Positions 44,818 through 63,639 of a DNA stretch of 64,000 bases are shown one piece after another (position 1 is the first letter of the stretch; every line of letters begins with the position of its first letter). Below the pieces are notes generated by a model. The model was given only the letters and a program-made list of their open reading frames with translations. It searched no databases and was not told where the DNA came from. Source of the stretch: Fennellomyces sp. T-0311 (taxonomy: Eukaryota; Mucoromycota; Mucoromycetes; Mucorales; Lichtheimiaceae); contig JALLLT010000007.1 in assembly GCA_025266875.1 (NCBI GenBank), positions 1,240,001 to 1,304,000 on the forward strand. Direction: 5' to 3'. The position numbers and the translations under genes were made by a program.

Positions 44818-47145
44818 ATGGTATGTCTTCTGGCGAAGTAGCAGTTTATGGAGGCACCTTGCTAAAATTATGCCGTAGCTTCTTCGAATCCGCTCCAAAG
44901 AAGGCATGAGCCGAGTTCAGGTGGAACCCAGCGACACCTTTGCAACATTGGGCGAGAAAGTAAATGTCCTGCCATATGTGCGGGGAGTTGTAGCTTTCAC
45001 ACTTTTTCTTACGCTGCATCGTTCTAGATCGCGTCCATCCTCAAACTCGATAGCACAGACACCATTGCAGTTGGTGATCAACCTCGACCTGATGCCGCCC
45101 AACCGATTGCACAGCTCAAAGACCAGACCATTGGATCTACGAATTTAAAGTAATGCTTTCAAGATCGTAGCAAAGAGGCAAGGGTGACTAATCCAAAAGC
45201 GAGCAGACATGGTGACATTGTCTACGTTTCGTTTTCGGAACCTACAAGCGCAGCAGAGGCTTCGGCATCATCCTCGCAACCACAACCCAGGGATTCTTCG
45301 GGATATATTCCGATTGATGATCTTTCATCTATAAAGCAAGACGAAGTTGACAACTTTTTGGAAAAACAACGGGGTCTGATCCAGCGAAACAAGGATCCAA
45401 ACTTGTACGTTAGACGATACAGCGGTTTCCATGGTTACTAACATGGCATTTTAAACAGCTGTCGTCATGGCGATAATGCAATGTGCGATTACTGTATGCC
45501 GCTTGAGGTGGGTTTTAACCGCCTGGTTCCTGAAAGAAATTGTTGACAAATCTGGATAGCCGTATGATCAAAAATATCTGGAAGAACACAAGATCAAGCA
45601 CATGTCATTCCATGCATACTTGCGACAGATTGACGCGGCAAAGCAAACAAGCGCACCTTCCTCAACAGTTCTTAAGCAGCTGCCACCCCTAGAAGAGCCG
45701 AATTACAAGGTCAAAGTACCATGTACGGGCGGTCACGCTCCTTGGCCTGAAGGTATCTGTACCAAGTGCCAACCAAGCGCGATCACTTTACAGCGACAGG
45801 TAAATATATCAGGAGATACAGGAAATGCGGGTATCTAAGGCGCAGGTTGCTTAGACATACCGTATGGTGGACCATGTGGAATTTTCGAATGCTGGATTGG
45901 TCGATACGTTTTTGAATTCATGGCGTGGTTCGGGCTGTCAGAGACTTGGATACCTGTATGGTCGTTATGAGCCGTATCTGGATGTACCTCTTGGTATTAA
46001 GGCTGTTGTGGAGGCGATTTACGAACCACCGCAGGAGGACCATATTGATGGCATCAAATTGGCATTACCGTGGGATGAAGAGGCAGCCATGGTAAACAAG
46101 GTTGCGGAGGCTTGTGGACTGTCGCTGGTTGGCATGGTGTTCACGGATCTTGTCGATGATGGTAGCGGAAAGGGCACGGTTGTTCCAAAGCGTCATGTCG
46201 ATTCATACTTCTTGTCGTCGTTGGAATGTGCCTTTGCTGCCGAAATGCAGAAACGTCACCCCAGTCCGTGCAAATACTCTGCGACCGGCAAATACGGCTC
46301 CAAATTCCTGACTTGCGTGATCTCGGGCGATTTGGAAGGCAACATTGATGTCAAAGCGTATCAAGTATCGGAGACAGCAACCGCGTTGCAGGAAGCAGAC
46401 ATCATTGAGCCCAGTCGCAAGCCTTCGGTTATGCGTGTGCGCGAAAGTGTATCGCACGAGCGCTATGTTCCTGAGGTGTTTTACAAGTTCCAGAACGAAT
46501 ATGGTGTTCTTGTGAAGCAATCGGCCAAACCGACCTTCCCAGTGGAGTACCTGCTGGTCAACGTATGCTTACATTGTACAGATGGTCTGTTTGTTTGCTC
46601 TAACCTCACATTTAGGTAACCAACGGCTTCCCGCATGCACCTGACCCTCTGTTTAAGGCATCGCCTGGTTTTGCAGTGGAAAACAGACACGGCCAAGATG
46701 TTGGCGCTCTTTCGAAATACTTGAGCTCTGCCTCGAATGCGGAGCAACTCAAGAAGCTCTTATCGGATTTCCATGTGCTTTGCTTTATCAACACGCTGAA
46801 TACTCTCAGCCAGGCAGAATTTGCCAAGCTGTGCGAGATTGCGACAAAGCCAGATGTACTGGCAGATGTATTAGACACCATGGACGGATGGAGGACGTTG
46901 ATGGTGCTGTTGAAGGAAGCAGGTAAATGTCATTATCCAAAGCAGCAGATCGATGTACTGAGATTGTTTTCTTGGATGTAGAAGCGAACCCTCGTTACAA
47001 CACTCCATCGACACGGTCGGCAACCACGTCGGGCGCGGCCACGCCTGCCGAGTTTGCGGCTGAGATATCCTGCCGGCACTGCACCTTTGCCAATCCTGGA
47101 GGGGCGGTCAACTGTGAGATGTGTGGGTTACCTTTGGGAGAGTAG
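44818..47145 (+). CDS. NPL4: Npl4, ubiquitin-binding cofactor of Cdc48/p97
   Basis: Forms the Ufd1-Npl4 heterodimer that recruits ubiquitinated clients to Cdc48 in ERAD and chromatin extraction. About eight exons: 44818-44820 (only the ATG), 44879-44959, 45028-45149, from 45207 on, all in phase. The UBX-like N-terminus reads LLRIRSKEGMSRVQVEPSDT and LKHGDIVYVSF. A zinc-finger region has CRHGDNAMCDYCMPLE, HMSFHAYLR and CTGGHAPWPEGICTKCQPS. The MPN-like core begins YRMVDHVEFSNAGLVDTFL and includes RLGYLYGRYEPY, followed by VEAIYEPPQ and CTD sequence with HVLCFINTLNTLS. It ends with an NZF zinc finger, CRHCTFANPGGAVNCEMCGLP, as in animal NPLOC4; budding-yeast Npl4 lacks it. Confidence 0.94.
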
Positions 47146-47358
47146 TTGTATCGCGCAAAAAGCAAAGTTTACATAAAAGCCATTGGTTGCAATTGGGTAT
47201 AGAAAACACTCACAGCTTCGTAGCACAAATGCCTCTTTATCGGACCATGCCAACTGACTCCTTGTCTCTCCTTCTTTCTTTTTTTTCCCAACTGAACAAA
47301 CCGTTCGGCAATGATTGGCAATGTCCTGACAGATCAATCAAGGCAACATGGCGGATTC

Positions 47359-49300
47359 ATGGACGCATTGCCGCTGGACATATTGCCGCTGATCTTTTCC
47401 TACCTTTCTCAGCGCGACTGCGTTCGCTGCATGTCAGTCTGTCGAGGCTGGTATAGTCTGGTGCCGCTGTACTCCAAGCGAGTGTGGAAAAAGCTTATTG
47501 TGTCTCCCGCATACATCCGACGGGGCGATCATGCGCGCTGGGAACAATGCCTCGGTCGACACGTCAAATCCATCACTTTCAACCAGTTCCACGACGAAAC
47601 CGAGCTATACCGTATGATGCAAAAGCTTATTGACTGCGGATGTCTGCATGCTGAGCACGTTGGTAATGTAGCCCGGCTTGCACCCTGCGTAGCGTCTTTT
47701 TTAACCAATTTGGCTAGCATTGGCAAGGTGCAGTACTGTCACGCAAACCACGTTTATTAATATGTTGCGGCAATTTGGGTCACAATTGACTCATATGTCA
47801 CTGAGGAGTCATTTGTCCAATATCTCGTTCCTTCATGTCATGAACGCATGTCCAAAGTTGACGCATTTCATGTTCTGGGCAGATCTTTTGCGCACGGACC
47901 ATTGCATTTACAACAAAGAGCCGCCAGTCCACGGCCCATTGCCCTTGTATTTTCCTACTATCACGTTTCTATACCTCGATGCGATTATCGATCAACAACA
48001 GCGACTGGAACCGATATTACGAATGTGTCCGAATCTACGCTGTTTTATTGGCGCCAGAAGCAACATCATGCAGTTGCGAGGGACTGGTGTGTCTTACAAC
48101 GCCATTGCCGTACCGTTGGACTCGCTCTTTGATTGGTGTCCGAAGGTGGTTTACCTGGAAAGCACGTGCTTCTGTTATGTTCCCAAAAAGGTTGGCCAAA
48201 TCGAGGCATTCCGTGGCCATGGACTCAAATACTTTGGTGTCTGCGATGGGTATGGTCGCGATCAGGTCCTTCGTCACTTGTTGAAAAATCAGCATACTCT
48301 GGAGCATTTGGCATTTCGCAAATACAATCCTTTCCACGGCAACGACGATTGGTCAGGCGTGCTACAGTCATTGCAACTTGCACAACTGCGTACGTTGCAT
48401 TTTGACGATAAAATTCGGTTCAGTGCTTCCTCGCTCGTCGCTGTATTGAATGAATGCCCAGTATTGCAAGAGCTGGTGGTCAAGAGTACGCCGTTGATGT
48501 TTGATCGAGCTATAATCCGACCGCTTAGGCGCATGCTACACCTGCACACGTTAAAGTCGCAAAGCATCGCGTTTGACGACGAAATGACTACCATCGCGAT
48601 GCTTGAGCGGTTACCTGCGTTGGAAACCATCAATCTCAAGGCCCCATCGCTTGAACTGAACTTTAGCAAGATCACCCAGCGGTTGAAGCATCTCAAGCAC
48701 CTTGGCCTTGTGTATGTGCGGCTCAAGTACGATGGAGAGCCCCACGAATCAAAACTGGAGACGATCCAGTTACTCAATGCGCCGTATATTACCCAGCAAT
48801 TGCTCCTCGCCATAGCCAGTATACCCACATTAAAACGGTTGCATGTTAACTTTTACCAACGTTCTCATGAGGAGGAGGATGTGTTATATCTGTTTGCCAA
48901 CAAGACGCAGAACAATTCAATTGAAAGTCTGAAACTCCGTGGCGTGCGTCGATTATCGTTTGCTGCGTTAAGTGCCTTTGGTGATTTTTCTCGACTTACC
49001 GAACTTGAAATGCTTGAACCTTTTGACGATCAGCTAATCACGGCTCCCATTCAAGTCGATCAACTGGGACTGTTGCAGATGCTGCGCAAAAGCACGAGCT
49101 TGGAACTGCTCTTTTTTCGAAAAATGGTACTGGTGGACGGTGATCAAGTAGTCACAAGCGATCAACTTGTCCGGTTGATGAAACGAGAATTATCGGATTA
49201 CACGTTTGTTGCTGATTTGGGTACAGAGCGGTTGAGTGATTGGGAGCGTGCCAGGATTATGTATAACCTGTCTATTCGGCGTTTATCCCCAGCAAGATAA
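47359..49300 (+). CDS. F-box protein with degenerate leucine-rich repeats
   Basis: Probable substrate receptor of an SCF ubiquitin ligase. Two exons, to 47662 and from 47718, joined in phase (V-A-L-A-R). The N-terminal F-box reads LPLDILPLIFSYLSQRDCVRCMSV, followed by CRGWYSLV and VWKKL. The rest, about 520 residues, has irregular LRR-like units (LTHMSLRSHL, LAQLRTLHFDDKIRF, LQELVVKSTPL, LETINLKAPSLEL, LKHLGLVYVRL, IESLKLRGVRRLSF). Such F-box/LRR families are strongly expanded in Mucorales. The ATG at 47359 is adjacent to the F-box; an in-frame ATG at 47311 would add 16 residues. The substrate is unknown. Confidence 0.85.
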
Positions 49301-50628
49301 ATGTAAACTTTTGCATCGAAATAATTAAACCCAGAGATGTTACTTAGTCAATTCTCTCTACATGTACGCAGCGGTGCAAACTAATACAATGATGTCCTTG
49401 GTGTTCGACGAGATCCAAGTCAGCGGCCAAAAAGTGTGTGAGTAGTACTTACGCTAATATAGCATAGCAAAGCCAAATTGGTCAATGCTCGGTAGTTGAT
49501 CAAGTGCATGTAACAATGGTTATGGTGAAAAATAGCTGGACACTCGATGCCAACACCTAGCATCTTAATCCATCAGATGAAACAGGCTGGCGGCATGATC
49601 AATCAAAGGAGATCATATAAAGAGGCAAAAGGCACAGCAGACACCGGAAGCAATTATCAAACAAAACATGGATACCCTGGCTCATGATAAATGATGCTTA
49701 GATTAAAAGGTTTACAAATGTATACTATTACATAAATATCAACACACCGCCATCCAAGGCACGCTTTACGTAAACTGAGTCGAACAGACAAAGAGTATAT
49801 AGTATCCCACTTGTCATGCACATTTTGTTTGTTGAAATGTTTATATACCAGTATAGCTGCAACAACCATGATCATCGCACTTCGTTTATCTATATCAAAC
49901 TGGCGCGCATACGATCTTAAAGCGGTGCAACGGGTTTGCTCCCTGAAACGTTAAAGTACTTACGTACATCATGGGGTCACAAGCCTATATCTGTTGAACC
50001 CAGGATTTTGCAGTGCGGGAAACGACTCATGACTAAAGAGAAATAGGGAGACGTATGTTGGATAACGCACTATGGTCATCATTTCGGGATGCATTCAAGT
50101 CACAACCATTCGACCTAAAACATTTTATTGGCTCGAGTCTTCCCACGCGAGCTGGAAACATTTGGAAAACCCAAATGTTTATATATATATATATATCCAA
50201 CTCCCTTTTGCCGCCACGGTCATATGTACAACGAACGTGCATAATACAAGCAAGGCATAAACAACACCATTGTTTAGAAAGGGGGAGGTTGTAATACAAT
50301 ATGCATTTTAAGTAGGAAATAACCATAATGGGGCAACCAGTAAGTGTCACAACAAGTACGGTGATATCGCTAATATGGTACCATGCATTCAAATGACACA
50401 AGACCCGCTGCACTTAAGCTTGTATTCTATTTGAGGTTACTTAAGACCCTATATTCAGAATACTTTGGGATCGTGACCTTGCAGTCTACGTGTGCCTGTT
50501 CTCGGCGATTTCCTGACCCCTGACATTTATTTATCTTTGAAAAAACGATATAATTTCGGGGTCCTGCATGCGTAATTTTTTGCATTCATTCTCTCTTTTT
50601 CCCCTCTTTTTTCGTTAAAGTAATAATC
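49301..50628. other. Intergenic: MFS promoter region, TA microsatellite
   Basis: No supported gene. A short (TA)n run lies at about 50178-50196. A pyrimidine-rich tract (50589-50614) precedes the transporter ATG. Confidence 0.5.
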
Positions 50629-52558
50629 ATGATATCACATGGACCAGAAGATGTTGAAAAGAAACCAACAGCATTTCCCGACGGAAATGACGAGATCACA
50701 GAGAAATCCAAATCAATCTTATTACGGTAAATTTCATTATCATTCCTTTGAACGATATATACTCAACCACGAATAGAAAGCTTGATTTCCGATTGGTTCC
50801 TATTCTTTCCGTACTCTATCTGCTTTGCTTTCTCGACAGGTAGCAGGAAAATGATATTTCAAAACGAGAAAGGAAAGTGACTGAAAGAATGTATTTAGAT
50901 CAAATATTGGCAATGCAAAACTCGGTGGCCTGGAGAATGACCTTGGCATGAGTCATTTCGAATACCAATGGAGTTTGTCGATATTTTTCGTAGGATATAT
51001 CCTTTTCCAGGTACCATCAAATTTGATAATGCGAAGGTGGCGTCCGTCTCTGTGGCTCTCCTTTTTGATGGTGTAAGTATAAACTCCTTACTATTGTTAC
51101 TGCTTTAATTAAACAAAAATTCCTGCTTAGCTCATGGGGCACTGTCGCGACATGTATGGCCGCTTGCAAGAATGCTGTTGGGTTGATGATATGTCGTCTT
51201 TTACTCGGCTGCTTTGAAGCAGGTAAAATGAATTATTCTTTTTTCATGCCAGAGGCTTTTTTTTACTCCTATTAACACTTCAATGATCCGAACGTTTATG
51301 CAGGATTTTTCCCTGGCGTGATTTATAGTAAGCTTTTTTATACATAGGCGATATAACCTACTTATCCCCTGATACAGTGTTAAGTCTTTGGTATACGAGG
51401 CGCGAATATGGTGTACGCGTGGCACTATTTTTCTCGTGCGGGTCGCTTGCCGGAGCGTTTGGGGGGCTGATAGCTTACGCGTAAGTCACATTGTTAAAGT
51501 GTTTTCAAAATATTTTGACACATTCTTTCTTGTTATAGCATAAGTCAAATTCCCACTCATGCATTGGCGACTTGGCAATGGTATAATAGCAGCATATGCA
51601 TTGCAACAGACTTAAGCAAGTTTACAAACAATACAATTTAGGTTGTTTATAATTGAAGGCTCCCCGTCGATTCTCATTGCGCTGTTTGCCGCTTGGTATT
51701 TGCCAGATGATCCTGAGAGGGCCAAATTCTTGACTGCGGAAGAACGGCGATTGGAGATCGAACGTCTAGCACAAGGTATCTGTTTAAAAAGCAACGACTG
51801 TTTTTTTCAATACCAACAGAATTGCACGTATAGATGCTGGTAATAGTAAAGATAGGTCTTTCTCATGGGCGCAAGTGATATCTGTGTACAAGGACTGGAA
51901 GCTGTACGTCTACAGTTTTATTTACCTAATGGGAGCGACGGCTTTGCACGGTGTGACACTATTTTTACCTTCCATCATTGCTGGCATGGGAGAATGGTCC
52001 GACGCACAAGCTCAAGCTCTCACCACCCCACCTTATGTTCTGGCATTTGTTACAACAATTGCGATTGGCCGCAGCTCAGATCGCTTTTTCGACCGAGCTT
52101 ACCATATGGTTGCGTGCAATATCGTTGGTATCCTTGGCTTCTTGCTCTTGATACTGGTACCTCAAAGCAATGTGGCGGCACATTATGCAGCTTCGTGCCT
52201 GATTGTGGCGGCTGTATACTCAAACACACCTCCAAAAGTGGCATGGTTCACCAACAACTTCTCTGGTTTGACACGACGGGCAATTGCCTCTGCTACGATT
52301 GTTTCTGTGGGACTTGTCGGTGGCATTTTCAGTGGCCAAGTTTACTTTGATCCGCCAGGATACCAGAATGGGAATACAATCGTGTGCTGTTGTGTCATTG
52401 CGCAGACTCTCGCTGTCCTTGGATTGAGGTTCGGACTGGCGTGCGAAAACAAGCGACGAAACAAACTGTCGGCTGTTGAGAAGGAATTGGAAGTGCAGAA
52501 ATATGGCGGTGGTGAGCTTGTTGGCGATAGACACCCGGATTTCCGCTACGTATTATAA
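50629..52558 (+). CDS. MFS transporter, anion:cation symporter (Dal5/Tna1-like)
   Basis: Plasma-membrane proton symporter for organic anions (allantoate, nicotinate, pantothenate or similar). About seven exons: exon 1 (MISHGPEDVEKK to ILLR) splits an Arg codon and continues KLDFRLVPILSVLYLLCFLDR, the family's TM1 signature with D-R before NIGNAKLGGLENDLGM. Later segments: EYQWSLSIFFVGYILFQVPSNLI, MICRLLLGCFEAGFFPGVIY, LSLWYTRREYGVRVALFF, FIIEGSPSILIALFAAWYLPDDP, then a single long last exon with six TM segments ending KYGGGELVGDRHPDFRYVL. These motifs are diagnostic of the ACS family; substrate cannot be read from sequence. Confidence 0.9.
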
Positions 52559-53308
52559 AGAGAAGCATTTCGTATACTTTGTAACTTACTACTGAGTCTT
52601 TGACCTAAATGAAACAACATACTTTATTGATGGAAGATGACTGCGAGATTCACATCCCAATCCCAGTCGTGGTATTGCAAAGGGCGGAGACTCTGTCTTG
52701 TCGGTATTTGCCATCTGTGTTGAAATCAGTTCAACACTTCTTCCCGATAGTCATAATTTATCCCCTTATACTTTGTGAGCAGATTGCTTTGCTGTTAAAA
52801 ATTCTTTTGATAAGCACTTTGCGTACCGAGAACCCAATCCAATAACCTATTACGTAGGTAATAGAAGAAGCGGTAGTAGTTAACAGGACTTGGCAGTACC
52901 GTATGAAGTACATGTTATTATATGTGACAAAGGGAGCGATACACACAGTTCCTTTAGCTGAAAAGTTATAAATTTAATGTGGAAGGTATTAGACCTGCTC
53001 CTATTGCATAGTATCCTTAGTTACGAACAAATCTCCGCTGAATGAACACTAGCTTTTAAACAGCTGAGAAGACTCAAATGCCACGCTGTGTCGTCAGTAT
53101 CCTACTCCCAGTTATCAATAACTTGGTTATCCTACAGCAGTTGCCGCGATGCAATGGGTGGAGCTGTGCTTTGAATGTATGTACGTAGTCATTTCAGCAT
53201 ATATTTATGGCACGGTGTCCGCTTTTGTTGCAATATATCATCGGGTACTTCCGTTTCGCTTGAAAATCTTTTATCAATGAATGACGGTTAATTTTACCCA
53301 TAGCCAGG
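52559..53308. other. Intergenic: no supported gene
   Basis: 3' flank of the MFS gene and AT-rich DNA; no domain or consistent exon. Confidence 0.45.
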
Positions 53309-53316
53309 TATAAATA
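53309..53316 (+). promoter_or_regulatory. TATA box upstream of the small candidate gene
   Basis: TATAAATA lies 47 nt before the ATG at 53363. Confidence 0.4.
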
Positions 53317-53362
53317 TGCAGCCTGGCCAAAGCACTTTTGCTCCTTGGACTTTTTCGTAGCA

Positions 53363-53619
53363 ATGAGCTGTATGTATTTTATGTCAATCGTACAGTATAT
53401 CAAACTTATAGGTAACGTTTCTTGGGACGAAAACGTCTACAACGACTTTCAAGATTCCTTAGAATACAAAGTAAGTTGCGGTTGGGTAATAATACGCGAT
53501 GTTACATTGCTGACGACAGTTGTACATTTCAGGTTTTTTATCAAGTGCCCTTCCGTCGCCGTTGCTTTCCTGGTTGTAGGGCAACGTACCACCCTAAAAA
53601 GTCCTGTGCCTTGCCATGA
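53363..53619 (+). CDS. Candidate small cysteine-containing peptide, spliced
   Basis: Two exons, 53363-53470 and 53533-53619, with canonical GTAAGT donor and TTTCAG acceptor. They join in phase to give 64 residues (MSCMYFMSIVQYIKL to PKKSCALP). The second exon is basic and Cys-rich: RRRCFPGCRATYHPKKSC. A TATA box sits 47 nt upstream. No family is recognised and the N-terminus is only weakly signal-like. The evidence is the splice pattern and promoter, so it could be chance. Confidence 0.35.
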
Positions 53620-54053
53620 CACAGGTGGCAGCACCGTTGGCAATGGTAGTTGGTGCGGTCTTCGGTAGAAGCATCAACCACTCTTGCTTGGTAGGCGATT
53701 TTAAAGAAGCTTAGGAGAGTATGATATTTGTTGAAGAACATTTTTCCGCTGTATGCAACGCTACTATCCTACATCTGATCATCTGTTCCATTTGCTTGCG
53801 GTAAGTTGGTATAAAGTATATTTTCTGATTTTCTGTTACATGAAACCCAGGGTATATGTAGTAGTGTTGATTTAGCGGAAATTTGTTCGTAAATAAAGAT
53901 ACTTATATGTTTATTTGTGGACTTGGCAAAAGAAATATGGGCTAGAATAAGAGAAGAAAAAAAAAGAAACGCAAAACAAGCACAAACGGGGGGAGGTGGG
54001 GCTAAAGGGAACAAAGAGCTTCATGGGGGGTTGTCTATAGTACATGCGTTTGG

Positions 54054-59989
<5,936 letters not shown>

Positions 59990-62900
59990 GGTGTTGGGAA
60001 AGGGCGTGGAGGGATGTGCTTAAAAAAGAAAGTGGATAAAAAAACGAGAGAGCCGGCCCGCGAGCAGTCTTTTTTCTTCTTCTCTTTCACTTGGAGCAGC
60101 TTTGGACAGAAGCCTTTTTTTGCGAAAAGAACGGTGCCTAAAGGAACAATGAAAGTCAGAAAAAGCCCATTCTTTCACACATGCCCCATTGTGTCGCTCG
60201 CTCCATGGTCCACTGGCCCCCTCCCCTGCGCTCCGCCTCTCCGCTCTCTCTCTGTCTCGCCATGGCCACCATGAGAGAGAGCCTCAAGCCAAAGTGCTGT
60301 GTGCTGCTTGACCCCATTTCAGGCCCGCCTTTTTTTCCCTCTTCTTCTCTCTTCCTCTCTTTCCCTCCTCTCCCCCTCTCTCTTTCTCTCTCACACGCAG
60401 TCCAAGACCCCGTCTGCGGCATGAGTGTCACATTGGGGATCAAGCCCGCTGGGGCAATGCGGAACTCACGCGCGAATGTATTATTTTCCACTTCTAAATC
60501 GCTGATGGCTCATCTGGATTCCAACGGCGCCGCACCCCTCCCTCCCCACGCTCCTCCCCATCTCATCAGGCAATGACGTACCAAAGTCAACTGGGATTGA
60601 TTGCGATGCTGCCGTTTTTCTACACTCTCTCCAAAACTTGAAAGTGGGGGGAGGCTCCTAATCAGTACAGTCCACCTTCTGTTGTCGTTGGTCAAAGTGT
60701 GCTGAACCAGAAGGGAAAAGGCAAGGAAAACAAAAAAATCTTATTCTTCTGTTCTGTTCAAATTTTGAGCTCGCCAGCAAGTCAGTCAGAATCAAACGTA
60801 ACCCCGAGCTTTTTTTTTGGCCCAAAAAAAAAATAGAGAGAGGGAACAAAAAGAATGAATGAATTCGGCCTCGCTTTTCCTTTATTCCCTTCCTGCTTCC
60901 CTGCCATCGTCCATTCGCCCGTCTGTTGCAGCTGTTGCCACGCCAACCGCCCGCCCGTCGCACGCCTTGTCCCTCACCCACTCACTCCCCGTCGCTGGTT
61001 CGCGCCCACCGTGCTCAGCCGCGAGCCGCCGTTGCCCTGACAAGGTCGCCCGTCGCGCCTGCCCCATATCGCAGAGCCAGCGCCCAGCATTGGGGTTTTG
61101 TCAGCATCAGCGAAGGCGGCTCCCCACACCGCCCAGCTGGATCGTGTAACGACCCGTTGTGCAACCACCCTTGCAACAATAGCCTCTGCGTCTTTACCAG
61201 AAGTGCAGGCGTGTGCCGTTAAGGTGCCATGGCTCGCTGTTTTTTTGGGTCCATATCTCCCTCCATCCTCCCTTTCCGATGGCCCCCAGAATCCACTCTT
61301 ACCAAAATAGTGCGCCGGCTGTCGATCCAAACAAACCCATAGTCGGATATTGAACTTGGATAAAGCCGCACTGCAACAAGGAGATTTCATCGCGTGAACT
61401 CGTTAATTTAGTCTGAGAATAATCCTTTTCAGAAGGAGTATACGCTTTCTTTTATCCAGACGAAAGCCACCGCGATTTGCTGGCGTCTAACGTCCCTCCC
61501 CCTCTTTTTTTCTTTTCGTTTGGCAGCAGAGTATAACATTCGCACCGAATGCTGCAAGTCTGCCAAACGCCCACCGCAGTGCAAACAGATCCGGTGCAGC
61601 TGCCGTGGATTTACTCTTCCGAAAGCCTGCTTCAGGTTATTTCCAACGGCCAGATCCAATGGCGTTGTCGATGCCACCTGCTGAACTTGATTGGACAGTC
61701 TTGCAAAGTTCTGTCTTTGCCGGCATGCTCATAAGAGCAGCAACGTGTTTATTCCAAACATATTTTGGCAATATTCAGTATTTAACGGCCATGCATTGCC
61801 CATTGTAAGTGCTGCCCTGGCTGCTGCGACAGCATAGTGCATTGTTCCTGAAGCTTGGAACGGATGACACGTCTGGCGATCGCCGTCACTTGCATGGTGC
61901 AAAATTCAAATGTGTATCGCACATGGCGCAATAAGAGGGCTTCTCTGTAAAACATCTCCGTGTGAATACCTATTCATTGCCTATTCCTACTGATCGGACA
62001 CCCTATTCGTATCTTGCTTATTGCTCTTTTATGTACCCTAGTTGGATTCCATGAACTGAGACCAGCGAAGGTTTTCTTGAGCAAAGAATCTTTGTTCGCA
62101 TCATATTTCTGCGCACATACGTAGTGCACGTGGACAGTATGTTGCCGTAAACCCTTGCTCCGTCAATACTTTTATATATCCTTTTGGGTTATTCGGCACC
62201 TACGCGCTATAGACCTCTTAATCAAGTATACTTGCACATTTCAATTATACTATTGCAATTCTTCTACTTTTGCAAGCCTTCGTTCAAATCGGCCCGTGCT
62301 CAAGTGTCCGCGTCTGTGAGCATATTGATATGCTTGGGACAAGCATGTGCAACGATCAAACCCTGATACTGTCTTTACCCGCGCTCTTGATTCGCTGTGA
62401 ATGTCAAGCAAGGCCGTTAAAGATGTAAATTGAAAGGTGGACAAGGTATCGATAGTCCCCGAAAGCCAGATGTTTTCATTTTCAAGAATAGATAAGCAGA
62501 ATTTGTCACCAGAAATTGACGAAGCCACGTGTTATCCAAAAAATTGTCACTGGTCAAGACTTGGTCAAGCCAATAAAGTTGATGATTGGCATGGCTGTGT
62601 GTATCGAGCAGGACAGGACAGTGTGTGTGAAGGAAGTTCGCTTAAATATGTACGTAGTACATTAACTAGACGCGACACTTGTGACGACATCTTACTGAGT
62701 ATCACTTTTCTCAACTGCGTATTGAAGATGTTTTAGTTGAAAAAGAATGAATTTTATTTGGAAGGCCAATTGGCCTATCGCGATACGTAGATCTGGTCGT
62801 AAAGATGTTTTGCATATCTACAACAACACACATCAAGATAAACTTGATTCACTCTGATCCCCATTCTTCCGTTGAACTTGGCACACTTGTGTTGATAGCG

Positions 62901-63639
62901 AATACGCAAGACCGTTTGCCAGCTTCGACTGAGTACTGTTAGCAGTAAGATCCAAGACCATCTGCTGATCCAAAACGTTAGCTGAAAACATCCGCCTTTC
63001 CTGGCTCCGTTCAAGTACTTGCAACGTCAATCATGTTATCCATCATTGTTTATCCACAGCCAAACTTTTGTGAAACAAAGTCAAAGCGCTGTCCTACGAC
63101 ACAATTTTCAAGACATAATCATATGAATTTTGTAGAGCTGTAAAAAACGAAAGCTCATCGACTACATAAAAAAATGGCGGTCATCATAAACGCCTATCAT
63201 AGTATTTATGTTTGTCATCAAGCATCTGAAGACGGAAAAAAGTTTATTCAGATGGTTTCCAAGCTGCGAAAGCAGATGAGATGGACATCTTACAAAAATG
63301 TCCAACACCGAGGCAAAAACCATAGGAATAGGTGCTAATATATGAGAGACGAGAAAGTTTTTCCAGCGTTCTTTGTGAAAGATCATCAATTGGCTTGCTC
63401 TAAGGACATGAAAATCATGTTGCATCCCGGAAACAACCCCGGTTTTCGATTGTATCGTGATCAGGTAACACAAAGGAGCAAAGTTCAGATGCGTCAATTT
63501 GTCAGCCATAAAGTACACTGAGGCCAGCATATTCATTATTCGAGTGTCTATTAAACAGAAATGAAATAACGTATCTAAATGGTATCGATAGACTAATATG
63601 CAATAAAAAAATAAAAACAGAATGCATGCAGTATTTTTT
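59990..63639. other. Intergenic: CHD leader, CT-rich tract, no supported gene
   Basis: From 60000 to 61500 the DNA is GC-richer and strongly pyrimidine-biased (a CT-rich block at about 60230-60400), suitable for a promoter or long leader of the CHD gene. GC-rich open frames on both strands here lack domains. From 61500 to 63639 the DNA is AT-rich with no recognisable gene. Confidence 0.45.

Noticed and set aside
50178..50196. TA dinucleotide run as a possible regulatory element
   Set aside because: Too short and common in AT-rich intergenic DNA to claim a role.
60859..61390. GC-rich overlapping open frames on both strands
   Set aside because: GC- and CT-rich DNA upstream of the CHD gene naturally lacks stops; products are Arg/Pro/Ser-rich and unlike any family.
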